Part shown: positions 24,480-34,000 of the stretch, piece after piece | Numbering within the stretch: the first letter of the stretch is position 1 | How the letters are laid out: each line of letters begins with the position of its first letter | From: an uncultured Bacteroidales bacterium | GTDB taxonomy: Bacteria; Bacteroidota; Bacteroidia; Bacteroidales; Bacteroidaceae | Assembly (NCBI GenBank): GCA_902800925.1 | Contig: CADCGD010000030.1 | Coordinates: 1-44,588, forward strand | DNA length: 44,588 nucleotides | Reading direction: 5' to 3' | Notes under the pieces: model-generated | What the model saw: the letters and a program-made list of their open reading frames with translations, nothing else | What the model was told of the DNA's origin: nothing | The model's database searches: none | Program-made: the position numbers and the translations under genes

Positions 24480-25546
24480 GTATTAGAACAATATTTTCAT
24501 TAATTCTGTTTTGCATTTTTACGGTGGAGACGGATGCACAGTCCGTCTCCACAGACAGTGTGGTAAGCGATACCATTGTCAAAAAGGAGAGTCTGGGGAA
24601 ACGCCTGAACCAGAAACTCAGCAACAACTACTTCAAGTCGAAATACGATACGAACTATGTCGTCCGGCCTAAGGAAAAATGGCTGCTGAGGGCGATGGTT
24701 AACCAGACGGGTAACTACATCCATGCCAAAGGTACAGTGAACGATATATGGTCGAAATACGATCTGCACACCAAGAAGAATACTACCATCGGTCTAGAGG
24801 TGAACTACTGCGACCTTGCCGTTTCGCTGTCGCTCAACCCGGCAAAGATGCGTGGCGACTACGACGACTATGAGTTCAATTTCGAATACCACGGCAATCG
24901 CATCAGTTTCGACATCAACTACCAGCGCGCCACGTCGCTGACGGGTGATATGAAGTTGGGCGATGTGGACCATCTGGACGAGGAAGGACTACGCATGAAC
25001 ATCGTCAATGTGGCAGCCTATTACAGCTTCAACCACCGCCGCTTCTCCTTTCCTGCAGCCTTGTACCAGAACTACTACCAGCGTCGCTCGGCAGGTTCAT
25101 GGTTGGCAGGTGCCAGTTTCCAGGGCGGTAGCATCAAGACCACCGACGCGCTGGCTGAGCGCAGTCCGAAGGCTCCTGACGTCCACCTCACCTTTGCCAA
25201 CTTTGCCCTGGGCGGCGGCTATGGCTACAATCTCGTGCTCGGCAACCACGCGCAGTGGCTGCTCCACCTCTCCGTCATGCCCAACTTCGTGGTTTACAAG
25301 CACAATACACTCGAAGTCCGTTCTGCTGCCGAACGCGCGCAAGGCCAGGACTATCAGGAAAAGCGTGACCACGGTCTGTGTTTCAACATGATCTTCAACG
25401 AGCGCGCCTCCGTGGTCTATCACTTCACACCTCGTTACAACGCTGGTGCCTCGTTTATGATGAGCAACTCCATCTACGACAACGGCGACATAAAGTTCAA
25501 CCAGAACAAATATCTTGCCCGTGCTTTCGTAGGTGTCAGGCTGTAG
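24476..25546 (+). CDS. DUF4421-type outer-membrane protein
   Basis: A 356-aa protein. I chose the ATG at 24476 because it forms an ATGA overlap with the preceding stop; an ATG nine bases upstream (24467) is in frame. A signal peptide ends near VETDAQ. The body contains NNYFKSKYDTNYVVRPKEKWLLRA and many alternating strands, ending KYLARAFVGVRL. This is the Bacteroidales DUF4421 family as I recall it, predicted to be a beta-barrel. It is the last gene of the pfkA operon; a functional link to glycolysis is not evident. Confidence 0.75.
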   Translation: MSIRTIFSLILFCIFTVETDAQSVSTDSVVSDTIVKKESLGKRLNQKLSNNYFKSKYDTNYVVRPKEKWLLRAMVNQTGNYIHAKGTVNDIWSKYDLHTKKNTTIGLEVNYCDLAVSLSLNPAKMRGDYDDYEFNFEYHGNRISFDINYQRATSLTGDMKLGDVDHLDEEGLRMNIVNVAAYYSFNHRRFSFPAALYQNYYQRRSAGSWLAGASFQGGSIKTTDALAERSPKAPDVHLTFANFALGGGYGYNLVLGNHAQWLLHLSVMPNFVVYKHNTLEVRSAAERAQGQDYQEKRDHGLCFNMIFNERASVVYHFTPRYNAGASFMMSNSIYDNGDIKFNQNKYLARAFVGVRL

Positions 25547-25609
25547 CTCCCTCGTCTCTTACGGAGAACCGACCACCAAACGGTTTTCAAAAAAATGCTT
25601 TCACCTTCA

Positions 25610-25642
25610 CCGCCTATATACGAAAGCCCTGTATATAGGCGG
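25610..25642 (+). terminator. 12-bp perfect hairpin after the DUF4421 gene
   Basis: CCGCCTATATAC (25610-25621) pairs perfectly with GTATATAGGCGG (25631-25642) around a 9-nt loop, 64 nt after the stop. No T-run follows, so it may stabilise the mRNA end or act as a weak terminator. Confidence 0.5.
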
Positions 25643-25680
25643 TTCGCACGTGTTTCATGCATGCGCGAAGCGTTGCGGAC

Positions 25681-25725
25681 GTTTCACAATGCTTTCACAA
25701 AATCGGTGAAACGTTCGTGAAACGT
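25681..25725. repeat. GTTTCAC / GTGAAAC inverted motifs
   Basis: ACGTTTCAC (25679-25687) is followed by CTTTCAC and then by two GTGAAACGT copies, giving a 9-bp inverted repeat and a nested copy. It lies in the convergent intergenic region and appears non-coding. Confidence 0.55.
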
Positions 25726-25865
25726 CAAAAACAAGGAAATGGCCTTGAAGCCCAGCATACAGGCGACTGTGAGAAAAAGCTCGCGCGCGACGCAGGCGGG
25801 CGCACACGGGCGCGAGACGGCGCACCACGCCTCTGTATCAGCCTGTCTCATCTCCGTATTAGCTT

Positions 25866-25907
25866 GTCCCAGCAACGGGACAGCTGTTCCTGCGCGTGGG
25901 AACAGCT
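25866..25907. other. Two consecutive hairpins
   Basis: GTCCC/GGGAC (25866-25881, 6-nt loop) is followed at once by AGCTGTTCC/GGAACAGCT (25882-25890 with 25899-25907, 8-nt loop). The ACAGCT part recurs in the 21-bp array just to the right. Confidence 0.65.
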
Positions 25908-25916
25908 AATACACGT

Positions 25917-25976
25917 AAAAGTGGTACCACTTTCTGAAAAGTCGTACCACTTTTGGAAAAGCCCTACCACTTTTCC
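25917..25976. repeat. Three tandem 20-bp repeats with TACCACTTT core
   Basis: Units at 25917-25936, 25937-25956 and 25957-25976 share AAAAG, four variable bases, then TACCACTTT. The first unit contains the perfect 16-bp palindrome AAAGTGGTACCACTTT (25918-25933). The array abuts the 21-bp array after 4 bp. Confidence 0.85.
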
Positions 25977-25980
25977 ACCG

Positions 25981-26043
25981 CTACAGCTGTCCCATCGCTG
26001 GCTACAGCTGTCTCATCACTGGCTACAGCTGTCCCGTAAGCGA
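25981..26043. repeat. Three tandem 21-bp repeats with CTACAGCTGTC core
   Basis: Units at 25981-26001, 26002-26022 and 26023-26043 share CTACAGCTGT(C/T), followed by CCATCGCTGG-like sequence in the first two. CAGCTG is palindromic. The array ends 12 bp before the stop codon of the minus-strand small ORF. Confidence 0.85.
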
Positions 26044-26054
26044 GAACAGCTAAG

Positions 26055-26222
26055 TTATACGTCACCTTCGTTGTCGTCAAGGCCGTCGTTGTCATAGTCG
26101 ATGTCTTCATCGTCAGGTGTTACGACGTCTTGCACGGGGCTGCCTAACGTACTGCCTGCTAGTATCTGGTGCTGGTACTGCAGCGTTAACACCTGCATTT
26201 CCGGATTAATATATGTCTTTAT
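26055..26222 (-). CDS. Small acidic Bacteroidales-type ORF behind comM (possible ATA start)
   Basis: On the minus strand the frame reads KTYINPEMQVLTLQYQHQ, then ILAGSTLGSPVQDV, then a D/E/N-rich tail ending at TAA (26055-26057). The pattern K-T-Y-I-N-P-E near the start, LAGS around residue 20 and an acidic tail is one I recall from many short Bacteroidales proteins of unknown function, which normally start MKKTYxxP. Here the codon at the expected start is ATA (26220-26222), overlapping the comM stop by 4 nt (ATAA) exactly where an ATGA overlap would be expected. A TGA closes the frame a few codons further up. The first ATG (26198) would give 47 aa and lose the conserved start; the full form is 55 aa. 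Either ATA initiates, or the gene is decaying. Confidence 0.5.
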   Translation of the reverse strand: MKTYINPEMQVLTLQYQHQILAGSTLGSPVQDVVTPDDEDIDYDNDGLDDNEGDV

Positions 26223-27766
26223 ATCCCTCTTTCTGCCCAGTCACCACGGTCGAGATTGCGGTAGCCGATGGCTTCGGCGATGTGCATGGACTGGACCTGT
26301 TCTGAGCCAGCAAGGTCGGCAATGGTGCGGGCCACCTTGAGGATGCGACTGTAGGCACGGGCAGAGAGCTTCAGACGCTCCATGGCCATGCGGAGCATAT
26401 CCATCGAGGCGGCATCGGGTTCGGCAAACTCATGGAGCATCTTCTCCGTCATCATGGCATTGCAATGGATACCCTTGAAGGGTTTGAAGCGCTCTTCTTG
26501 AATCTTTCGGGCAGCAATGACGCGCTCGCGGATAGTGGCAGACGGTTCTCCCGGCTGCATCTGACTGAGTTCAGAGAAGGGCACGGCCTGTATCTCGCAA
26601 TGGATATCGATACGGTCGAGTAGGGGACCACTGATTTTGTTCATGTAACGCTGTATCTGCCCTGGCGTGCAGGCACAGTTGTGCGTGGGGTCGCCATAAT
26701 ATCCGCAAGGACACGGGTTCATAGAGGCCACTAACATGAACGAGCACGGATATTCCACGCTATACTTAGCACGAGAGATACTGATTTTACGGTCTTCCAA
26801 AGGCTGGCGCAACACTTCCAGTACGGCACGCGACAGCTCGGGCATCTCGTCGAGAAAGAGCACACCATTATGGGCCAGTGAAATCTCGCCAGGTTGCGGA
26901 TTGTTGCCGCCACCGACAAGTGCCACCTGCGAGATGGTGTGATGGGGCGCACGGAAAGGACGCTGACTGATGAGGCTAGTGTCGCGACTGATCTTGCCTG
27001 CGACAGAGTGTATCTGGGTGGTCTCCAAGCTCTCGGCCAGCGACAGCGGCGGCAGAATGCTGGGCAGACGCTTGGCGAGCATCGACTTACCACTACCCGG
27101 CGGACCAATCATGATAAGGTTGTGACCACCGGCTGCAGCAACCTCCAAGGCACGCTTGACGCTCTCCTGACCCTTGACGTCAGAGAAGTCGAGGTCGAAG
27201 TGGTTCTGTTGCTCATAGAACTCCTTGCGGGTATCGATGATGGTGGGCTCGTAGGTCGTGGTGCCGTTGAGGAAGTGGATGACGTCCATGAGGGTCTCCA
27301 TGCCATAGACCTCCAACTGGTTGACGACGGCAGCCTCGCGGATGTTTTGCTGGGGGACGATGAGTCCTTTGAACTTCTCTTTGCGGGCACGGATGGCGAT
27401 GGGTAGGGCGCCACGGATGGGTTGCAGCCGACCGTCGAGACCCAGCTCACCCACGAGCATGAACTTGTCCAGATTCGTATCTTCTACCTTACCATTGGCG
27501 GCAAGGATGCCGATGGCAAGGGGCAAGTCGTAACCCGATCCTTCTTTCTTGATGTCGGCAGGTGACAGGTTGACGGTGATGTCCATGGAGGGCATCTTAA
27601 AACCATTGTTGACGAGAGCGGCCTTGATGCGGTCGTAGCTCTCCTTGACAGCGGTATCGGCCAGTCCCGTCAGGTGGAACTGCACACCACGTGACATGCT
27701 GACCTCGCAGGTTACGGTGTTGACATCCAGTCCGTTGACAGCGGCACAGTAAGTTTTTACAAGCAT
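26219..27766 (-). CDS. comM: ComM/YifB-type Mg-chelatase-like AAA+ ATPase
   Basis: A 515-aa protein from the ATG at 27766. An upstream in-frame ATG (27790) would add eight residues, but the promoter box ends only 2 nt from it, and homologues start MLVKTY, so the inner start is preferred. An N-terminal Lon-protease-like domain (about 1-190) precedes the AAA+ core, with Walker A GPPGSGKS near residues 221-228 and LFLDEMPEL as Walker B. A cysteine-rich insert follows (PCPCGYYGDPTHNCACTPGQIQRY). A C-terminal Mg-chelatase subunit domain ends the protein. ComM helicases promote branch migration during natural transformation. Length and motifs are intact. A short ORF directly follows. Confidence 0.93.
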   Translation of the reverse strand: MLVKTYCAAVNGLDVNTVTCEVSMSRGVQFHLTGLADTAVKESYDRIKAALVNNGFKMPSMDITVNLSPADIKKEGSGYDLPLAIGILAANGKVEDTNLDKFMLVGELGLDGRLQPIRGALPIAIRARKEKFKGLIVPQQNIREAAVVNQLEVYGMETLMDVIHFLNGTTTYEPTIIDTRKEFYEQQNHFDLDFSDVKGQESVKRALEVAAAGGHNLIMIGPPGSGKSMLAKRLPSILPPLSLAESLETTQIHSVAGKISRDTSLISQRPFRAPHHTISQVALVGGGNNPQPGEISLAHNGVLFLDEMPELSRAVLEVLRQPLEDRKISISRAKYSVEYPCSFMLVASMNPCPCGYYGDPTHNCACTPGQIQRYMNKISGPLLDRIDIHCEIQAVPFSELSQMQPGEPSATIRERVIAARKIQEERFKPFKGIHCNAMMTEKMLHEFAEPDAASMDMLRMAMERLKLSARAYSRILKVARTIADLAGSEQVQSMHIAEAIGYRNLDRGDWAERGI

Positions 27767-27776
27767 CTCGTTACTA

Positions 27777-27900
27777 TTTGCGATTTGCATGCAAAGGTAG
27801 AAAATAATTATGAATTAAGAATCAAGAATTAAGAATTATTTCGTACCTTTGTGCAGGAATTATGAATATTGTTAGATTTTTGAAGGACTTGACGCTGCTA
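27777..27900. repeat. Left copy of a duplicated divergent promoter region
   Basis: About 124 bp that align with 38471-38597 at roughly four of five positions by eye with one gap. The copy holds the intact comM promoter (minus), an AAGAATTAAGAATT-type repeat, a TACCTTTG box (plus, 27844-27851) and the first ten or so codons of a transporter gene. Confidence 0.8.
27792..27799 (-). promoter_or_regulatory. comM promoter -7 box
   Basis: The minus strand reads TACCTTTG followed by CATGC. Transcription would begin near 27786, after the outer ATG (27790), leaving about a 20-nt leader to the ATG at 27766. The same site in the right-hand duplicate (38487-38494) reads TACCTTCG and is probably dead. Confidence 0.65.
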
Positions 27901-27930
27901 ATAGCTTTCCCTTTCTTTTTTTTCTTGTAA
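27862..27930 (+). pseudogene. Truncated 5' remnant of the BASS-type transporter gene
   Basis: From the ATG at 27862 the frame reads MNIVRFLKDLTLLIAF and stops at 27930 after 22 codons. The intact transporter at 38557 begins MNIIKFLKDWTLPVSI. Most differences in the shared codons are synonymous or conservative (V/I, R/K), so the copy was once under coding selection. The upstream TACCTTTG box is intact, so a short transcript may still be made and could run into the giant gene. It might alternatively be an expressed leader peptide, but homology to the transporter start makes a remnant more likely. Confidence 0.7.
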
Positions 27931-27974
27931 TAAGCTCAAAATAAAGCGAAAGGCAAAAAAAAAAGATATTTTAT

Positions 27975-28005
27975 TTTGTGGAATGGATAGAAATTCGTAT
28001 CTTTG
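27975..28005 (+). promoter_or_regulatory. Promoter of the giant surface-protein gene
   Basis: TTTG at 27975-27978 and TATCTTTG at 27998-28005 are separated by 19 nt, a good -33/-7 pair. The leader to ATG 28084 would be about 70 nt and A/T-rich. Confidence 0.7.
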
Positions 28006-28083
28006 CCCAATAAACCGATAAAAATATTTGTATAACCTAACTCTAATCTCGTTTCTGAGATAGAAAAACTAACTATAGATATT

Positions 28084-31000
28084 ATGAGAAAAGAACTGAA
28101 AAAACTAAGCGTCTTGTTGTTCTTGCTGCTTATGGCGGTGATACCTATATCGGTGTGGGCAGCTGACCCGAATGACGATACCGTCATGATTGACGGTGTG
28201 AGTTACCATGTGTTGCGCAACCTTGACGACTGGGAACGCTTCAGGCAGCTCGTAGAAGAGACTGGCGGCGATAGCGACGTCAATGCCATTATGGATGCTG
28301 ACCTTTCGGTAACCACTATGGTAGGTGTCCCAGACAGAAAACCCTTCCGCGGTATTTTCAACGGTAACGGCCACACGCTGAACGTCGCCATAGATGGTAG
28401 CAGCGAAAGTTGGTACCAGGCACCGTTCCATTATGTAAGGAATGCAACCATCCGCGACCTGCATGTGACGGGCTACGTGAATGGCGGCAAACACAATGCG
28501 GGTCTTTGTGGCTTCTGCGACGACGTCACCATTGAGCGCTGTTGGGTTTCAACTACCGTAAAGAGCGAGAGAAGTGATGGCTACTTTGTCGGTGGTTTCA
28601 CGGGACATTGTCGCCAGAGCCATATCATCATTACCGACGGCTTGTTCGACGGCAAGTTGATTGTCGTTGCTAATAACAAGTATGACCATTTTGCCGGTGC
28701 TTTCTTCGGATGGGGTGAAAAGGGTGTGACATGGGATGCCACGCGTCTCTATGAGAATGGTTCCAATCAGGACTGTCGTTACAGCATCGGTTATATTGCA
28801 AAAACAGGCGATGCCGATGCCTGGGGTGGCAGAGACCATCCTGCAGTCTATACTTCCCACGACTGGGGCGAGTGTGGCGACCACAAGAACTATACTGACC
28901 AGCAGACAGTGGTCAATGCGATGAATGCAGACAAAAGCAACTCATGGGTGCTTGTCGACGGTATCGCCCGTCCTAATATCAAGAGTTATTCGCTGGAGCC
29001 GACTTTCGAGTGCTATGATATCGTTCCTGGTACGGAGGCTGGCGAAGAGGGACAGTTGAAGATACCCTTCTCGTGCGACCAGGTCGTCAAATGGATAGAT
29101 TGTTGGTACACCGACGAGAACGGCAACAGAAAAGACTTGCCGCGCCTGACGCTGTCCCCCAACAGCTACTCGGGGTTCATCCTGCTGCCTGCTACCGAGG
29201 CACACCGTGACCTGCAGATGAAGGTTCGCCTGATGATTGACAGCCTCACCTACACTTACGATGCCAAGAGCGATGCCGTGATGCACAATCCGCGCAACCT
29301 GACCTGTGACGTGCTGAACTATTCGAAGACCAGTCTTACGGACGCCGGTGCCGTGCGCCTGCAGTGGGAAACCAAGGATGCCGACTATAACGACATGATG
29401 GATGGCGACGTGTTCAACGTTTTGCGTTCACTGACGGGAAAGCCTGAAGATATGGTGTCGATAGGCTCTGTGATGCTCGACAATAGCCGGTCTAAATACG
29501 AATACAAGGACTCGACGCTGATTAGTGCGCTGGCCGCTGAGAATGTCGATGCGGCAACGGGAACGGCACAAGTGGCTTATTGGGTAGTGCGCGCTACAAC
29601 ACAGCAGCTGTGGGGCATGTCGGCAGACAAGAACCCGACAGTTGTCACCATCAAGCCGCAGCTGGACAAGCTTGCCCTGTTGGAACCCACTGGTGTGAAG
29701 GGCGATTGGAGCAGTAAGGATGAATACAAGGTCAAAGTGACGTGGGACTACAAAGCCAATGACGAGAGTCACCATTATGTGTGGGACAACCGTATCAGCA
29801 TGAAGCTGGAGGTGAAGACCTACAGGGCTGACGGTTCGCGGGCCGATAGTACAGTTACCGCTATTGCTGCTGAGCAGCTACAGGCTGGCGAGGCAGAAGT
29901 GTTGGTTAGCCGTTCGTGCGTCAGCTACCAGATAACGCTGCTGTTTGACACTAGCAAATCGCCATTGGGCAAAGACACTGTCAGCATTGCTGCCACACTG
30001 CCCGAGGACAAGTTCTACCACGAAAGTCTGGGACGCATCGACAAGGAGTCGCTGGTGGTACGTGAGCTGCAGAGTTCCGTGCTGCTGACGTGGGCCAACG
30101 TCGATGACGAGCCAGTGGACTACTACGAGGTCTGGCGACGCGACGCCGCTGGTGGTGATTTCGGACTCCTTGTCGGTCAGTTGACTGAGATGCAGTATGA
30201 GGACAAGACCACCAGCCCGGTACACCAGTATGAGTATTACGTACGCGGTGTGAACGACTGCGAGGGTAAGAAGTATGAAGACACGAAGACCGTAGCAGGC
30301 AACTGCATACAGACAGGAACGATGGAGGGTTACCTGCGATTCTCGGACGGCACAGGTGTTCCTGGTGTAGATATCAACATCAAATCGACTGACGGCAAGG
30401 CGTGGAAGGTCACCACTGACGAGAGCGGTTTCTTCAGAATGAGTGCCCTGCCATACGTGAACAATACGGAGACTACCTATACTGTTGCGCCTAATCTGAA
30501 CGAATTTAGCGACGTGCAGCCTGTGACCTTTAAGACCACCCCTGGCGGCAACCTGGTGAAGGACGTGACCTTCGTGGTGGAGCAGAGCATCAAGATTTCG
30601 GGCTATGTACAATACTACGGCACTAGCATTCCCGTGCAGGGCGTTTCGTTCCTGGTGGACGGACATGAGATGCACACTGCTGCAGGTAAGGTGGTGACCG
30701 ACTTTGAAGGTAAATTTTCTTTCCGGGTTCTGGAGGGTATAGGCCACAGCATACAGGCCGTCAAGGACGGACACACCTTCTACCGTGGCGGCTTCTACCA
30801 TGAGAACGACGACGACCCCGATACAAAGACAGTTTATGATTTCACTGCCGACCCTCCCGGTCTGTACTTCTATGACGACACCCGTGTGAAACTCATCGGA
30901 CGAGTGGCTGGCGGTAAGGACCAAGGAGACATTCCGCTGGGCAATTCGCTGTCGCGCAACAACCTGGGCGACGACCTGCAGATAGTGCTCTCGCTGGAGG

Positions 31001-34000
31001 GTGATAACGCCTCACGACTGGTGTATGATAATCAGGACCATGACAAGAAGGAGCGCGACGAGGTGTTCTATCATCCCGCTAATGACTCAAAGTACAAATA
31101 TCAGACCAAGGTACACACCACGATTAACCGTATGATTATTTCTCCTGATATCCATACGGGTGAGTATGTGGTGATGCTGCCTCCTGTGAAGTGGAAGATT
31201 CAGCAGATTACCGCCAAGGGCTATGCCACGCTCTTCCAAAGCGGACAGGTTGGCGATGTGATAGACCTCACCGATTCGCTGACCCTTCACAAGGACCACT
31301 TCGAGGGCTCATGGAAGAATGCTGAGGACATGGAGATAACTACTGTTGATGTGGAGTATAACGCACAGTACAGTCGCATCTACCATACGCCAGTGGTTAT
31401 CGACTACAAGCAGTTGGGCTACGACAAGTTCGACTACTTCGGTGACCAATATTACAACTTCAAGAACGTGACGGGCGACAAGCAGAAACTGACGCTGGCC
31501 TATGGCGTGCGGAAGCCAAACTGGCCTGTAGGTAAGAAAGACTCGCTGGAGACGAAATACACCTTTGGATATCCTGTGTTCAGCATCGACAGGAAGTATC
31601 CTATCAAGATTTCCGCTACTGAGCGCTACTACTATAACAACAATACGAAGAGCGACACGATTGATATCATTAGGTTGTCGGGAGGTGAGGTAACCATCCA
31701 TAACGGCATGCTGAGTTCGACACACAGGGATGTGGTAGCGTTGGACAGCGTGGGCGAAGCCACCTACAACTTGGAAGCGGCACAAGTGCCTTATCTGTTG
31801 ACAGGCAACGATGCCCTGCGTACCGTGACCATGACGCTGGAGATGGACGGCACGCACTATGAGGCCACACCGCTTCACGCGTACCTCTTAAATGTACAGC
31901 AGCTGAAAGGTGCCAAAGACATCTTAAGCTACTCTACACCGCTGTTGGTTGACATCCTGCGCGACCCCCCTGGAGGTGCTTCGAAAGCCACCCTCAGCAA
32001 GGGATCGACACTGCAATACAGTTACCAGATGGACTTGAGTTGGGATGCCGGTATGACAATGAACATCGGAATTGGCAACCAGCTGGATACCTTTACGGGC
32101 GTAGTAGCAGCACCGATGGGTGCTGGCGCCGTGGCTGGATTCAACAACTCCGCCTCGAATGCCTTTTCAACCTCTATCGACCTGGTGTTCTCAGGCAGTG
32201 GAAACCGTGCCTTCAACTACACGATGACGGCGACCGAGGACATTTCGACCAGTAGCGATAAGTACATGGTGGGTGCCGATGGCGACGTGTATATCGGTGT
32301 TGACCAAAACATCGTCCTCAAGCCGGCTACTGCCATCCGCGCCATCCCTGACAGCGTCTTCCAGCAGTTGGGCGGCCAACTGAAGGCCGGACGTATGGTG
32401 GAGATAGCACAAGGCGTGGATGAGAAGGGCAAGACACTGCATTTGGTGCGCGACGAGGTTGTGACCTACGGTCCTGTCATTAACTCCAACTTCGTACATT
32501 CCCAGTACTACATCACAAAACAGCTCATTCCTTCGCTGACGGAACAGTGTCAGTCATTGATATTCACCGGCACAAGAGATCAGGCAGTGCAACGTGCGAG
32601 CGCCTCGGGCGAGATTGTCTATTGGTCGAAGGTGCCCCAGGACGATGAGAACTTCGCTACGCCGTCAACGTATGAGATGATTGTTCCTGACGGATACAGC
32701 GGCGATAAGACGGACGAGGTAGCCCGCTATCATGACAACCTGATGACGTGGATTGAGATGATTGGTCGCAACGAGCAGGAGAAACTGACAGCCCGTGACC
32801 TGGTGCAGAACTTCGACGTCGATGGTGGTGCAGGCATCAGCTACAGCGAGTCGTTTACCAGCGATTACTCCAATACCAGCTCATACGTCAGTCCCATCTC
32901 CGTCAGTACAGTGGATTACTTCAATAAACAAGGTGGCGACATCGCCCTGAATTTTGCACAATTTGTGGGTCCGGCAGCTGCCAAGTTCATTGCCAGCATT
33001 GCCAAAGGCAAATTAGGCGGCACAAACCAAGAGTCTACCATCGGTACAAATACAGTGGAAGTTCGCGGCGTCGGATTGAGAATCAGTTTCAACCTGATAC
33101 CAGCTATGAGCTTCTCAGTCAAGCCCAAGCATGCGGAAAAGAAGACGTTTAACCGTAAGGAGAGCTTTACCATTGCCATGGACCGCAAGAGTCACCTGAA
33201 CTTCGACGTCTATCGTGTGGAGACCAGTACAGACGATGTGTCCAGTAACAATGTCCTGGATGTCTTTATCGGCAACAACTTCGATGAGCAGGAAGCAGAC
33301 AATTACGACTACCTGAAACGTGAGATAAAGTTGGAAGATTACCGTCAGCCACGCGGATTCGTATATCGCACTCGTGCCGGTGCTACCTGCCGTCCTTATG
33401 AGGACTGGAACCTCTCACAGGTATATAATCCAGGTACCGTCATCAATGAACGCACAAAGAAGATCGAGAATCCTGTCATTAAGATGGATAAGCAGAGCCT
33501 GAGCGGTGTCCCATTTGGCGAAGCCGCACGCTTCAAGGTCTATCTTACCAACGACAGCGAGGAGCCTGAGAGCGCATACATCTACTTTACCCTGTACCAG
33601 AATGAGACATCTAATCCCGATGGTGCCAAACTGATGATGGACGGTATGCCAATCACAGGTGACGGTCGAACGATAGAAATCCATCCGGGACAAGTCACCG
33701 AGAAGACTCTGGAGGTCTATGCCGGTGAGAAATTCGACTACGATAGCCTGAAGATAGGATTAGTATCCCAGGGTGATGCGCTTGCCGTTCAGGAGGTGGC
33801 CTTCGACGTGCATTATCTGCAGACAGCAGGCAATGTGGCTATCACTACTCCTGGCGACAAGTGGATAATGAACTGCGACGCACCGACGGAAGGCGACAAG
33901 GGTTGGTATTTACCTGTTATCATAAGCGGCTTTGACAAGAACCAGCATAACTTCGACCATATCGAGTTCCAGTACAAGGAGTCGGCACGTGGTGACGACT

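Noticed and set aside
25657-26097. 146-codon plus-strand ORF across the intergenic hairpin region
   Set aside because: Its product is largely the translation of the 20- and 21-bp arrays (QLSHRWLQLSHHWLQLS) with no signal, domain or promoter; it overlaps the small minus-strand ORF.
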